DNA of 64,000 nucleotides. Source: Gentiana macrophylla. Lineage: Eukaryota; Streptophyta; Magnoliopsida; Gentianales; Gentianaceae. Below the pieces are notes generated by a model. That model was not told the origin of the DNA. It saw only the letters and a list, made by a program, of their open reading frames with translations, and did no database searches. The stretch is taken from NCBI GenBank assembly GCA_026214975.1, contig JAOBSW010000429.1, forward strand, positions 1 through 64,000, written 5' to 3'. The position numbers and the translations under genes are program-made. Below are positions 21,723 to 33,473 of this stretch, piece by piece (position 1 is the first letter of the stretch; every line of letters starts with the position of its first letter).

Positions 21723-22740
21723 ATGGATAACAACCAGTATGCTAGAACAATGTTGATGCGTTCTGCAGATCGTTTTGATGAATATAAACGTCGTATGCAG
21801 GCTTATCTTCTTTGCAACTCATGATGAAATGATGGATGTGCTCACGGATGGACCACTTGAGATTACAAAGTCGAATGCTTGAGTGGGTGAAGAGACACAG
21901 TACATTCCAAAGCCTAAAAAGGAATGGACTGCTGAAGATAGAAAGAGAGCAAATCTGAACAATATTGCTATTGATATTATCTACAGAACTCTGGATAGCA
22001 ACATGTACATGAAAGTGAAAGATTGTAAAACAGCAAAAGAACTTTGGGACAAACTACAGTTGATCTGTGAAGGCACTGATGAAATCAAGAAGAATAAAAT
22101 CAGTGTTGCAAAGAAGAAGTTTCAAAAGTTTGAAATGAAACCCAATGAAACCATTGAACAAATGGAATCAAGGTTCAATGCAATTCTGGATGAACTCACC
22201 CTGCTATGTGTTGTGTATTCAAAAGAAGAAATCAACACAAAAATCTTGGAAGCTTTACCTGCTACAGATGAATGGAAGATGAAGGTGACAGCCATAGAAG
22301 AAATGAGAAGATTGCATGAAGAGGATACATTCAAGTTGTTCTCAGATCTCAAGGCATATGAATTCAAAAAGAAGTTGTCACCTACCACTAAAAAGGAAGA
22401 GCCAAAAACCACAGCACTGGCTGCTTCACATCAAGAAGAAGGATCAGAAGCTCAAGATGAATTACTGGATGAAATGCAAGAGCAAATAGAATTGCTGAGC
22501 AAGAAGATCAGGATGATGAAAGGTGGGAAAAGCTCACCTAGGAATTTCACAAAGAAATTCACTGAAAAGAAGAAGGAAGAAACAAAGAAAGACAATGATT
22601 TCTTGTGTTTCAATTGCAAGAAACCAGGACACTTCGGACTGGTATCTCCGAATTAAAGCGAGAAAAGGAACCAGATTATCTTTGCTTTAAGCGCAAGAAG
22701 CCTGGACATTTCGGACAGATTGTCCGGATCTTCAAAAGAA
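21723..22740 (+). pseudogene. C gag with two CCHC-type knuckles
   Basis: The start ATG at 21723 is 107 nt after the LTR. After a frame break near 21815 and a stop near 21880, the main frame (21883-22656) has the SIRE-type gag pattern. It reads KKEWTAEDRKRANLNNIAIDIIYRTLD, then CKTAKELWDKL, CEGTDEIKKNK, FEMKPNETIEQMESRF and DLKAYEF. A first knuckle, Cys-Phe-Asn-Cys-Lys-Lys-Pro-Gly-His, lies near 22607. A second at about 22678 reads Cys-Phe-Lys-Arg-Lys-Lys-Pro-Gly-His, with its second Cys changed to Arg. Gag would package the element RNA. Confidence 0.88.
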
Positions 22741-24035
22741 CAAGAGTCAACAAAGAAGACATGGCAAGAAGGCTATGGTTCTTTGAAGATGAATCGGATA
22801 TGAAGTGGAATCAAAAGGAAATGAATCGGATGACACAACATTGGTTCTTGATATGGAAGACTATGCATTAATGGCTAATATGGATGAAGCAGAGGAGGTA
22901 TACAACATTGTATCAATTAACACTCTGCTGAAAGTGATTGTGAATCAACTTGTGGTTCAAATCCTAAAAACTCTTACAATGAAGAAGCTTTGGATGCCAT
23001 CCTCAATCAAGCGAGGAAAATACAATCGGTTATAAGATTGTGAAGGCTAAAAAGAAGCTCTTCAAGTAGAAGTTGAAAGATTGAATTTGAATTAAGAATT
23101 CTCAAAGGTAAAGAAAAAATGTTGGATGAGAATCGGTTTAAGCTCTTTGAACATCCAGCGACCATGAATCTGGCTGATCCATCTTGTTCTCTCTCTGCAT
23201 ACAAATGGAAAGCCTTATGGTGATAGAACAGGGCTTGGATTTGGAACTCAACAATCCAATAAGAGTGGATCCAGTAAAGCTACTGAACCTAGTGCCAGAA
23301 TTGGTCCTAAGTTTGTACCTGCACAAGATCCAACTCCCAGTAAGGTTGCTGAGGCAGTAAAACCCACTGAGAATGCTTCAAAGAAGCAAAATCAGAAGTC
23401 AAAGAAGTCATCAGCTCCTAATAAACGGAATAAATCCAAAAATAGGACTGATGTGCCTTCTAAGCCTACTGATAGCTGACCTGCTACCAAGTCTGCTGGA
23501 CCACAGAAAGGCAAGAAACAGAAATATTCCAATGATAAGAATCCTAAACCCAAAAATGTTAATCATTCAAGGGATACTTATCTTAGGGGGAAAGGTAGAT
23601 TGTTCCCTGTTGATAATGATTGGAATATTCCTGCCCCCATTGATAGTATCAACAGATACAACCATACTGCTAGAGTAAAACCTAGGCAATGGAATCAGCA
23701 AAGGACTTAGCAGAGGACCTATATAAGACCTCAGCAGAGACCTCAGCAGACTCCATATTACAGGGCTGTTCCTAACAGACAGCAAACCTATGGTTATACT
23801 GCTGCTTCTAACAAGAAAAATCACTTCAAACAGCAATATATACCAAAAAGCCAGAAAACATATGTGAATCCTACACAACCAACTGTTAGAACTTATGGAT
23901 GTGTGGAATACATGTATGAACCTAAGTATGACATCTTTAAAAGAAGACCTTATGGAAATTTACCAGGGGTCATGCTTACCACTGACCATCATGGACCCAA
24001 ATAGATTTGGGTACCTAAAATGCATTGATTTTGTT
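22741..24035 (+). pseudogene. C gag-protease spacer region
   Basis: This is a continuation of the polyprotein in broken frames. It has acidic pieces (22805-23035), then a Lys/Ser/Asn/Pro-rich stretch around 23370-23600 and a Gln-rich stretch near 23690-23880 (repeated CAGCAGA-like codons). It ends in a Tyr/Phe-rich region near 23900-24000. SIRE-type elements have such a basic linker between gag and protease. No enzyme motif is seen. Confidence 0.6.
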
Positions 24036-25190
24036 TTGTAGGGTGTCTGGTACTTTGACAGTGGATGTTCCAGACATATGACAAAGAATAAGCCTCGCTC
24101 GACAAACTACATAGCAAGGATGGTCCAAGGGTGAATTTTGGCAACAAAAATACACCTGGTTATACAAGAGGCTATGGCACACTTATGAGGAATGGACTAA
24201 CCATCAAGAATGTTGCTTATGTGGAAGGACTGGACAACAACTTGCTGAGTACTGGTCAATTCTGTGACATGGGATACAAGGTCACTTTTGACAAAAACAA
24301 CTGTATTGTCATTAGTGAAAGAGGTGATCAACTTGTATTGGCTGGTAGAAGACAACAAAACATGTACATTGTGGATTGGTCTACTGCAGTTCCAGAAACC
24401 TGCCTGATTGTGCATACTAAATCAGAACTCAATTGGTTATGGCACAAGAAGTTGAATCATCTAAATTTTGATGATATCAATCAGCTAGTAAAGAAGAAAA
24501 TGGTAATTGGCTTGCCTGAGATTACATTCAAGAAGGATGCTATTTGTGATGCTTGTCAGCAAGGTAAACAAATAAAATCAAGCTTCAAGTCAAAAACAAA
24601 ACTATCAACTAAGAGAGTGCTAGAGCTAATGCACATGGATTTATTTGGACCTGCCACTGCAACTAGTATAACTGCAAAGAAGTACACTATAGCTGTTGTG
24701 GATGATTATTCAACGTACACTTGGGTGGTTTTTATGAACAAGAAAAGTGAAACACTCAAGATGATGCGATCTCTTGAAGAGATTACAAAATGAGAAAAGT
24801 TTAATGAAGAGTAAAGATAAGATCGGACAAAGTACTTGAGTTTCTCGATAAAGTTATAAGAGAATCTGTGAGCAGAATGGTGTACTACATCAACTTGCTG
24901 CTGCTGGTACACCTCAGCAAAATGGGGTTGCTGAAAGAAGAAACAGGACATTGAAAGAAGCAGGAAGGACAATGATTTGTGAAGCATTACTACTACGAGA
25001 GGTATTGGGTGAAAAGTCATTAATACAACATGCTATACAAAAAACAGAACCTCAGTGAACAAGAAGCTGCTGAAGACACCTTATGAGATTTGGAATGGAA
25101 GAAAACCAAATATATCTTATTTCCATCCATTTGGAAGAAAATGTTTTATCTTAAATCATAAGGAGCACCTGAAGACATTCCAACCTAAAT
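24036..25190 (+). pseudogene. C protease and integrase
   Basis: The protease signature WYFDSGCSRHMT is near 24050. Frame 24131-24793 holds NVAYVEGLDNNLLS, the pre-integrase zinc site WLWHKKLNHLNF...CDACQQGKQ with both His and both Cys intact, and the core start MDLFGPA...VVDDYSTYTWV. The remaining core (CEQNGVLHQ, then GTPQQNGVAERRNRTLKEAGRTM, about 24870-24980) is in another frame. The integrase C-terminus (YEIWNGRKPN region) ends before 25190. The catalytic Glu of the D,D-35-E triad lies in the NGVAERRNRTL block. Confidence 0.87.
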
Positions 25191-26640
25191 CAGATGAAGG
25201 AATTTTCTTGGGATATTCTTGATCAAACAAGGCATTCGATTGTCTTGAACAAGAGATCACTGAAACATGAAGAAACTATCCATGTTGTGTTTGATGAACC
25301 TAAGTTCACTGGTATGGAAGATGAAGTCTGTGAACCTGCTGAGGATCTACAAATCACTGATCCAGATTGTGTTGAAGTCTTGGAAAGGGTTAATGACTTA
25401 AAAGTTTCTGATACTTCCCCTGCTGAACACTCTGCTGGTGATACTACTGATGTAACAACTGAAGCAGTTCAAGGATTTGCTGAACCCCCTGTTGAAGATA
25501 CAGCAGACCCTACTGAAGATGAGGTCCCTGAGAATCAATCTAACCAAAATCCACAATGGTTAAGGGATCACCCTGCTGAACAAGTCATTGGCAACATTCA
25601 GCAAGGTGTAAGGACTAGAAGACAATTAGAAGCTATGTTTACTTGTTTTCTATCTCAAGTTGAACCTAAAGTTGTTGAAGAAGCAATATCAGATCCAGAT
25701 TGGATAATTGCTATGCAAGAAGAATTAAATGAATTTGAAAGAAATCATGTTTGGACACTAGTTGAAAGGCCTAGTCATGCAAATATCATTGGTACTAAAT
25801 GGGTATACAGAAACAAACTTGATGACTCTGGTACCAGTGTAAGAAATAAGGCCAGACTAGTTGCAAAAGGCTATTCTCAAGCAAAAGTAATAGATTTTGA
25901 TGAAACCTATGCACCTGTTGCAAGATTGGAAGCTATCAGATTATTCTTGGCACATGCTGCATATAAAAACTTCAAAGTATATCAAATGGATGTCAAAAGT
26001 GCATTTTTGAATGGCATTCTAGAGGAGGAAGTGTATGTTCAGCAACCTCCTGGATTTGAAGTTAAAGATCAAGAAGATAAAGTGTATAGACTCAACAAAG
26101 CACTTTATGGATTGAAACAAGCACCAAGAGCTTGGTATGAGACTCTATCTCAATTATTGGTGGACAATGGTTTTACAAAAGGCACCATTGATAAGACTCT
26201 TTTCAGAATCATTGAAGAGGATGACAGACTCTTTGATACATGATTTATGTTGATGACATAATCTTTGGTTCTGAAAATGAATTATTATGTGAAAAGTTTG
26301 CAAATCTAATGAAGAGAAAGTTCCAAATGAGTATGATGGGAGAAATGAACTACTTTTTGGGATTGCAAGTTAAACAATTGAAAGATGGAATCTTCATTCA
26401 TCAAACCAAGTACACCAAGGAGCTACTGAAGAAATTTGGTATGGAAAATAGCACCAAGATATCAACTCCCATGAGTACAAACATCGATTGGATGAAGATA
26501 AGGAAAGCAAAGATGTTGATCGGACCTTATCTCTGGAAGGATGATAGGCGATCTGGCTCAGACCTTCTTGCCAATGAGACTGATATATCCTTTCTTTGTA
26601 GGTGTTTGTGCAAGATTTTAATCTAAACCTAAAGAAAGTC
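25191..26640 (+). pseudogene. C reverse transcriptase (RVT_2)
   Basis: Frame 25194-26243 starts in an acidic Pro/Thr-rich linker with many Ala-Glu repeats, then has the RT core: [77 protein letters not shown] short break at about 26235 separates it from frame 26240-26626, which starts with the catalytic IYVDDIIFG (26246-26257). That frame goes on with MMGEMNYFLGLQV and KFGMEN. From about 26480 the sequence is garbled at positions where CTG-rich codons are expected. Confidence 0.92.
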
Positions 26641-27252
26641 ACTTAGAGTGCGAGTCAAGAGAGTTCTCAAGTATCTAAAAGAGACTTTGGGAGTAGGATA
26701 TGTTATTCCAAGGATGGAAGCTTCAAAGTTATATCCTACTCAGATTACGATTATCTTTGGATGCAAGATTGATAGAAAAAGCACCTCAGGAACACAATCA
26801 GGTTAATGGGTAATATTTGGTTTCCTAGTTTAGCAAGAAAGCAGAACTCAATATCAACTTCCACTGCTGAAGCAGAGTATATTGCTGCTTGAAGTTGTTG
26901 TGCACAAGTATTGTGGTTAAGACAACAGTTAAGGGATTATGGAATTGAAGAAAAGGAAATTCCAATCATGTGTGACAACACAAGTTCAATTGCAATCACA
27001 GAAAATCCTGTTTTGCACTCAAGAACCAAGCACATTGATGTGAGACATCACTTTATAAGAGATCATGTTGAAAAGAAGGATGTGGTGGTTCTGTATGTCC
27101 CTACTGAAGATCAACTTGCTGATATTTTCACTAAACCACTTGATAGTGAAAGATTTGCCAAATTAAGGGTGAACTTGGAATTATTAGAGTTGGTGATCAT
27201 CGGCGGTGTCTTTGGAATTCACCAAGGGATTAGTCTTTGCAATGTTGGGTGA
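26641..27252 (+). pseudogene. C RNase H
   Basis: Broken frames carry the connection region near 26655-26830 (SYSDYD-like, GCKIDRKSTSG-like). STAEAEYIAA at 26855-26890 is followed by a TGA where the family has Gly. The open frame 26911-27252 then has LWLRQQLRDYG, CDNTSSIAI, NPVLHSRTKHIDVRHHFIRDHVEK and the terminal DQLADIFTKPLD. RNase H degrades the RNA strand of the hybrid; this copy lacks continuity. Confidence 0.9.
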
Positions 27253-27366
27253 GCTCACTTAGCAGATTAGTCATTGGTATCAACAATTCCATGTACTTAT
27301 GTTTGGGCAATTGAGCAAATGAGGTTGCCAAGGGATTGGTCTTTGTCATGTTGGGTGAGCTCACTT
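27221..27366 (+). repeat. 40-bp direct repeat just after pol
   Basis: CCAAGGGATT(A/G)GTCTTTG followed by ATGTTGGGTGAGCTCACTT occurs at 27222-27260 and 27328-27366, spaced 106 bp. Copies differ at only a few bases. It lies in the spacer between RNase H and the promoter-like region of the extra ORF. Confidence 0.85.
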
Positions 27367-27847
27367 GTGGATCGATCCACGGTATTAAACTTCATCTGTA
27401 TTATCAATTGAACAAAACAAGAAGAAATCAAGGATCGGTAGAGTCACACTTTGTCAAGAAATTTCTTTGAAGCATATTTATCGTGCAGTGCTTGAGCCAA
27501 CCCTGCCGAGGACAACCTATTTGAATGGAACGTTACACAGTCAAACTTTATTAAAGTCAAAGAGCAATTGGCGGGATATTTACTCTATCCTTTATGACCA
27601 CGATTACTCAATCTAACGGTTACAATACGTTTTGGAAAGTAATGGGCCATGTGTCAAGCTAACATTCACTCAGATTAATCATGGTTAATGTGGATGTACG
27701 TGCACTGACAGTTACAACCACTCCCTGTCTATATATACAAACCTATTACACAGAAAATACTCTACTGCAAATCTGCTTATATCTCTATTTTTACACTGTG
27801 TGAACACAGATTTACAAAGCTTTCTTCGTCATCTTTTTATTTTAACA
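27367..27847 (+). promoter_or_regulatory. Spacer with an internal TATA-type promoter for the extra ORF
   Basis: No coding is seen from 27253 to 27847. A good TATA box (GTCTATATATACAAACC, core 27730-27737) lies 111 nt before an ATG at 27848 in a C/A/T-rich, leader-like context (TTTTAACAATGGTGG). This suggests separate transcription of the extra ORF, but splicing from the LTR promoter cannot be excluded. Confidence 0.5.
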
Positions 27848-30800
27848 ATGGTGGAAAAGATTGATGTTCAAATCGAATCAAGCCAAAGTGTGAGAGGTTT
27901 TGTTGTTGATGCTAATAAAACAGAATTAGCTATCAACATTGGTTGAAGAATAAGAATATATGCAGGATTGGAGAATGTACTGAACATAAGATCGAAAACA
28001 ATCTCATATACAAACATTGTCAGCTTTTGGAAGAATATTCAAGTAAAGGAAGGAACTGAAGCATTCAAAACAGTTGTGAATGCACAAGAAATAGAAGTTT
28101 CCTCAAGTCTGCTGAGGGAAGTTTTTGGATTTGAAGAGATAGTGGATGCTCCTGTCAATCCTGAGGAAATGGGATTGTCCAAGATGAATTTTGTTGACAA
28201 AATCCAGACAAATAAAGACACCAAATAAATTCCAGGCATCAATTGTAGACACATTGGGAATGAGTACAACCTGCTGAGCAAACTCATTGCAAAGAATATA
28301 TTAGGGCTGGTTGGAAGTATGGATACTCTATCAGGACCCAAGATAGAGCTGATGATGATTATTTGCAGGAGTATGAAATTTGATTGGGCTCGATATTTTA
28401 TCCACTACATGAAGAAAGTAGCCAAGGAGGAAAGAGAAGGGAAAAGGAAATCCAAGGCCTTACCCTTAGGATTAATGGTTCAGACCCTGCTGAATCATTT
28501 GTAGATTCCTGATGTTGCACCTGAGAAGATTAATCAGTCCAGATACAAGAAAGAGATTGATTATGCTATCCTTGGTCTGGATGATGATGAAGAAGATGCT
28601 GCAGAGGCTGCTGACAGTGATAGTGATGGAGATGATGGTGATCTTTGGTGGTGAGCGAGGTCAAGCAAGTCGTTAAGAAATCATTAAACTCTTTGCACCA
28701 AAGAAAGTTCTTGAAAAGAAAGGCTGTGATATTAGAAAGATTAATGAGATCTTGAAGCCTAAGAAGACAAAGAAACTAATTTGAGGCTCTTTGGGTCCAC
28801 CGAGGACCAGTAGAGATTGAGGATTCTTGAACCTATTGCCACAAAGAAGAAGACATTCTTTGAATTAAGGAAGCAGCTGTGAGAAGGAAGCAAGGAGAAA
28901 AAGAAAGTCTACTGTGGTTGAAATTGATGATGAGCCACTTTCCAAGAGGATGAAGGAGATTGCTCACAAAAAGAAACATGGAAAGGGGAAACAATTAAGA
29001 AACTTGGAGGCTCTAAGGGCACAAGAAGAAGAAAGGGATGTAGAAGAAGAAGAAGAGGCCATTGAGGCTGAGCCCTTGACTATTCTCAAGCCTAATGAGG
29101 ATGTAGAGGTTGTTCTTGAGCAAGCAACCTCTGGTGGTGGCACAAAGACTCTCAGAATCGAGTCTGTGATGGAGTTGTTGAATCTTCACCAGAAGAAACT
29201 GTTGAGGCTACTGTAAGTACACAGGTTGTTGTTGAGCAATCTGTTGGAGATATACAGCAGTCTACTGACCCTGAGCCTGCTGTAGTATCTGTTGAAGAAC
29301 CACAACAAACCACTGAGACTACACTTGCTGTGGAGATGGAAACAAATGTTCAAGACCCTGCAAATCCTGCAATAGTTTAGGGGGAAGATCAGTCTGCTGC
29401 TAACCCTGCTGATGAGCATATAAGTCAGGAGGAACCAAGTGTGATACATATGGAGGTAGTGGGAACCAATATTAAATCTGAGCAGCCTACTGACCTTCAT
29501 GCATCTATTGAAGACACCTTGAGTTTGCTTGTTGGGACCTTTGGAGGTCATCAAGCTACTGAAACAACTCTTAGAAAGCCAACTATGCCATATGAGAAGG
29601 CATCTAAGAAGGAAAAAGTAGATCCTAACTTCAGGAAAGTGCAAAATTACTTTCAATGGAAGTTTGGATTCTACAAGAAACAGAAACCAGCTGCTGATCC
29701 AATGAGTGGTTTTGAAGAATGGGCTTTTGATCAGCTGGGTGTGGACAGCCTACCGGACTTGATAGATACAACCTTGCTGCAATCTAGGCTGATGGATCTT
29801 TTGAATGAAGGAAAGAAAAGTGGAGCAATTATGTTTAGAGATCCAAAGTACACACCAGACAGTGATTCATCTGACTCTGATGATGATTCCCCTATGTTCC
29901 CTGGAGAGACAAGTGGAGTAGCTAAAGAAACAACCACTCAAACCACTGGTCAAGGGATCACTGCTGATGCAGAAGCTGAAACCACTGATGTTAACATGTC
30001 TGCTGAGGCCCAGCAGACTGGAGAAATGGATGAGGATCTACAGGATCTCACCATGGATGATCTGGAGGCAATGATCAATGATGGAATAAGTGGTGCTGCA
30101 AATAGGTTGGTTGGTGAATCTTCTACTTTACTTGATGAAGAACCTATTGCACAATCTGAAGATCAATAGAGTGTTGATTTGGATGATGAGAGGGTTACTG
30201 TCCACAGTGAACCTAGTGCCAGCTTAGAGGAATCAATTCAATATCATTACTGGATTGACACTGAGGGAACTCTATCCAAAACTGCCCTGATCCTAACAAA
30301 GATTGGCCATGCTGAAGGATTTCAAGTGGATAATGAAGCTGTATTCAACCCTCAGAGAGTGGAATAGGAGGCACAGGTTGCTGAGGTTCAAACAGCACCT
30401 GAGCAAAGGTTGGAACAGGAGGTATAGGTTGCTGAGTTTCAAACAGCACTTGTACACAGGTTGGAACAATCTTTGGGTTTGGAGGAAACCCCTACTGATG
30501 TTGTTGCTGAAGAGGCTGCTGTAGTGGAGCCTAGTGGCGTCAAGACCACTATAGGGAAAGATAGTCGGTTCTTTGTTGTTAATGAAGAAGAGCAATTTCT
30601 TTGGACTATGGATCAGTAGTGATGAGGAGTTCCAAATGCCTGAAGAAGAAAATGTTGCTATTGATCCCCCACAGGCATTTGTACCTATTTTTTAAGAACC
30701 AGCTCTTGATCCTATCTTGGAAGAATATCAAGGTCCTAACCCTGATGGACTAGATAGGAGTTGGGTAATGGTTGTGAGCAATCAGAGGCCACAATATAAT

Positions 30801-31662
30801 GTTGAAGAGCCTGCTGATGGAGCTGCTGGAGAAATGGCTGGTGGACTACCAGCACATGTCCTGGAAGAGTTGAGAACTGTCAGAAATGATATTGCAAATC
30901 TAAGACCTCAACTGGACAGGCAAGAGCAGAGGTTTGATGATTTGTTCAATTTGGTGGAGAATAGAGGGAGGACTACAGAAACTGTTGCCTCCAATATTAC
31001 CTCAAATCAGTATGCTCATGCTGATCTTGCAAAGGAGGTGAAAGGAATCAAGCAAGGGAATTCACTGAAAGACAAGTTTTTGAAAGAACAATTTCTATCC
31101 ATCCATCAGAAACTTGGCAAACTTGCTGAAACACCCAAGCCTGCTGAGGCTGCTGGAACACCTCAACCTGCTGGATTGGATCCTAAAGTCACTGAGAGGA
31201 TCAATCTACTGGAACAGACTTTGCAATCAAGGATTACTGCAGTTGATACAAGAACTGAGATTATGGAAGGACAACTGAATAATCTGGTACACAGGGCAGT
31301 GTTCATGGTCTAATGTCCCGTTTTGTTGATGATGTCACTACGGGGGAAGAGGGCCAAACAGCAGTAGCAAAAGAGGCTGCAAGGATTTTTGCACAGAAAA
31401 GATGGGAGAATGAGACTAATGCTTACAGGCAACCTGCACCTGGCAGAGTTCAACTTACTGATGATTTCCTTAGACAATACAAGAAGGAGTACTATAACAG
31501 AAGGAAACCTTATAATGACAAGGGATATCATGAAGGTTTAGACTCTTTCTTGGGATTGAAGTTTTGGGAAGCAAGAGTTAAAGCCTTAAGGGCAAATTAC
31601 AGAGGTGACAGAGTTGGAAGAGGTGGAAGAAGTGGCAGAGGTGATAGGAGTTTGCCTATCAC
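27848..31662 (+). pseudogene. C extra ORF (env-like position), 5' part
   Basis: The start ATG is at 27848, and the first stop follows after about 31 residues. Open pieces follow at 27968-28228, 28319-28504, 28914-29216, 29441-30169, 30179-30367, 30717-31313 and 31313-31662. The N-terminal piece reads VSFWKNIQV...IEVSSSLLREVFGFEEI, a strand-helix pattern like the plant transposon-protein family of aORF2. The middle is acidic and Ala/Thr/Pro-rich. About 30860-31300 looks coiled-coil (LEELRTVRNDIANLRPQL, then LEQTLQSRI). 31313-31660 is basic with GRGGRSGRGDR. I see no signal peptide or transmembrane segment, so 'envelope' is not supported. D interrupts at 31663. Confidence 0.6.
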
Positions 31663-32018
31663 TGATGACGGTCAAATTATACCCGTAAAAGTCATCAACA
31701 TTGACCTTAAATCGAGATTAATAATATATATTTTGTATTAAATCACTCGTTTATATTTATTATTTAATGTTAAGTGATTATTAATATGATTTTTGGTATT
31801 TAGCTATTTTTATTATTAAAGACCGATTTATTGTGCGATAATTATTGATTTTGCAGATCACAACAAATCGAGAGGATTAATATCATTCAATCAATTATCT
31901 CAAGATAAGGAAGGAAGGAAATCGGAGCATTAAATGAGAGATTAATCGGATCAACATGCAAGCGTGCGATGGGAACAAGCTAGGCGAAGAAAAGCGTGTT
32001 AAATATGCCAAGTTTAGG

Positions 32019-32075
32019 TTCGGTCGACCGAGCCTAGTGCTTCGGTCGACCGAGTGTCAGCTCTCGGTTCACCGA
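32019..32075 (+). repeat. Palindrome cluster upstream of D TATA box
   Basis: Two perfect copies of TTCGGTCGACCGAG (32019, 32041) and a one-base-disrupted third (near 32064, TCGGTTCACCGAG) are spaced about 22 bp. They end about 75 bp before the TATA box. The 3' LTR repeats the set near 37804-37861, where the third copy reads TCGGTTGACCGAG. Confidence 0.88.
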
Positions 32076-32593
32076 GTGTCAGCTTTGGGGCGGTTTAGGG
32101 CTTTTGTCGTGCCTATCTTCTAGAACCACCCTAAGTCGGCAAAAACCTCTATATAAGCAAGCAGCTACGAGAATTGTAATACACACCAACACATCCCTTC
32201 ATTCTTTCTTCAATTTTATAGCTTTGATACAATGTAGAATAATTTGAGGGTTTCCAGCAATTTAAGGGCTGCAAATATGTAAGCCTTTATTTTCTGTTTC
32301 TTTCTTTTAAGTAATTAATTTCCCCCAATTATGTTTTATCGTTTGAGTTAATTGTTCATAGTTAGACGATGTAGATCTAGGCTATGACGTTAGGGAGGTG
32401 GCGATGCCTTGTCTATGAGGATCACATACCCTACGTCCTCTACCTAGAGTCTATGTATGAATCTATGTTGTTTAATTACCGTGCATCTATGTTAGTTTAT
32501 ATGAATACTGTGCGAATTACTGTTTAATCCGTTGTGTATGATGAAACGCTGAGAGATACGTTCAGGGATGTAATCTGGGGGAAAAAGACCATT

Positions 32594-32628
32594 ACGGTCG
32601 ACCGAGCCCAGCTATTCGGTCGACCGAG
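32594..32628 (+). repeat. Palindrome pair in transcribed part of D 5' LTR
   Basis: Two CGGTCGACCGAGCCC-type copies are about 22 bp apart and about 440 bp downstream of the TATA box. A matching pair sits near 38391-38420 in the other LTR. Confidence 0.85.
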
Positions 32629-33455
32629 CCCTGTTTTCATCCGTTAAATAGCCACGTCTTTATGGTTAGGTTAACTTAATAGAAATTATTATCTCAGTAG
32701 GTATGGCTATGGCTACGTTACTCTCCTAGTTTAATTAAAACGTGTAAAAAGGAAATACCAATATAAAACTCTTAGGTAGGCTTATGAATTGATCTTCACG
32801 GACGTTCAGCGTTATCTAGGTAGGTTTATATTTGGGAATTGCATGCACCTGATTATACGTACGTCGTAGATTAGCATGAGACTATAACTTGGTAATTGCT
32901 AGTTGGGCGAGAGCTTGAGTGATCGTTTAGGAAATGCACGCCTAACCATAGGAATGTTGCTGAGGCGAGGCGTCACGGTCAATATCGGCATCCTTAGAGT
33001 CGTAAATAGCGTGTGAGTTATATGAGATGGAGGCACTAAAAGCGAAGTCACGTAACAATATCACGGTGATCTAGTGACTTACCGGTGCTAAGTCAAGTTA
33101 AAGAGGATGACTCCCGTAGCCAATCTAAGATAGATACAAGCGGATTGACGGTTAATAAGTTGAGTTTATTATATAAATTATCTAGGTCCAAACGATAAAG
33201 ACTATAATTGGGGAGGTTAATTACGTTGTGTCGAGTTGTGTCTTTACTTTTCTTGTCTTATGTTGGTCGTAGACCGCCTCTATGTCCTTGACATGTTTAA
33301 TTAATTGTTTATATATGAAATGACCCACAATTGGTTCCCTGTGGGATCGACCTTGATTCACTTTAGCTATACTACGATGGGCCTAGTCCTCTTGCTAGTA
33401 TTGGTTTATGGTGGTCGAGTATATTATAACCTGATTGACCACGTCATCAAGTTTT

Positions 33456-33473
33456 TGGCGCCGATGCCGGGGA
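33456..33473 (+). promoter_or_regulatory. D primer-binding site (Asp-tRNA type)
   Basis: TGGCGCCGATGCCGGGGA starts six bases after the LTR end. It resembles the TGGCGCCGTTGCCGGGGA site of Athila/Calypso elements, complementary to the 3' end of Asp-tRNA, with one changed base. Confidence 0.9.

Larger units (their letters stand above)
31663..33449 (+). repeat. D 5' LTR
   Basis: This 1787-bp copy has its TATA box (CTCTATATAAGC, core 32150-32157). Palindromes lie upstream at 32019-32075 and downstream at 32594-32628. The 3' third is a long transcribed leader ending CACGTCATCA. Confidence 0.95.
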
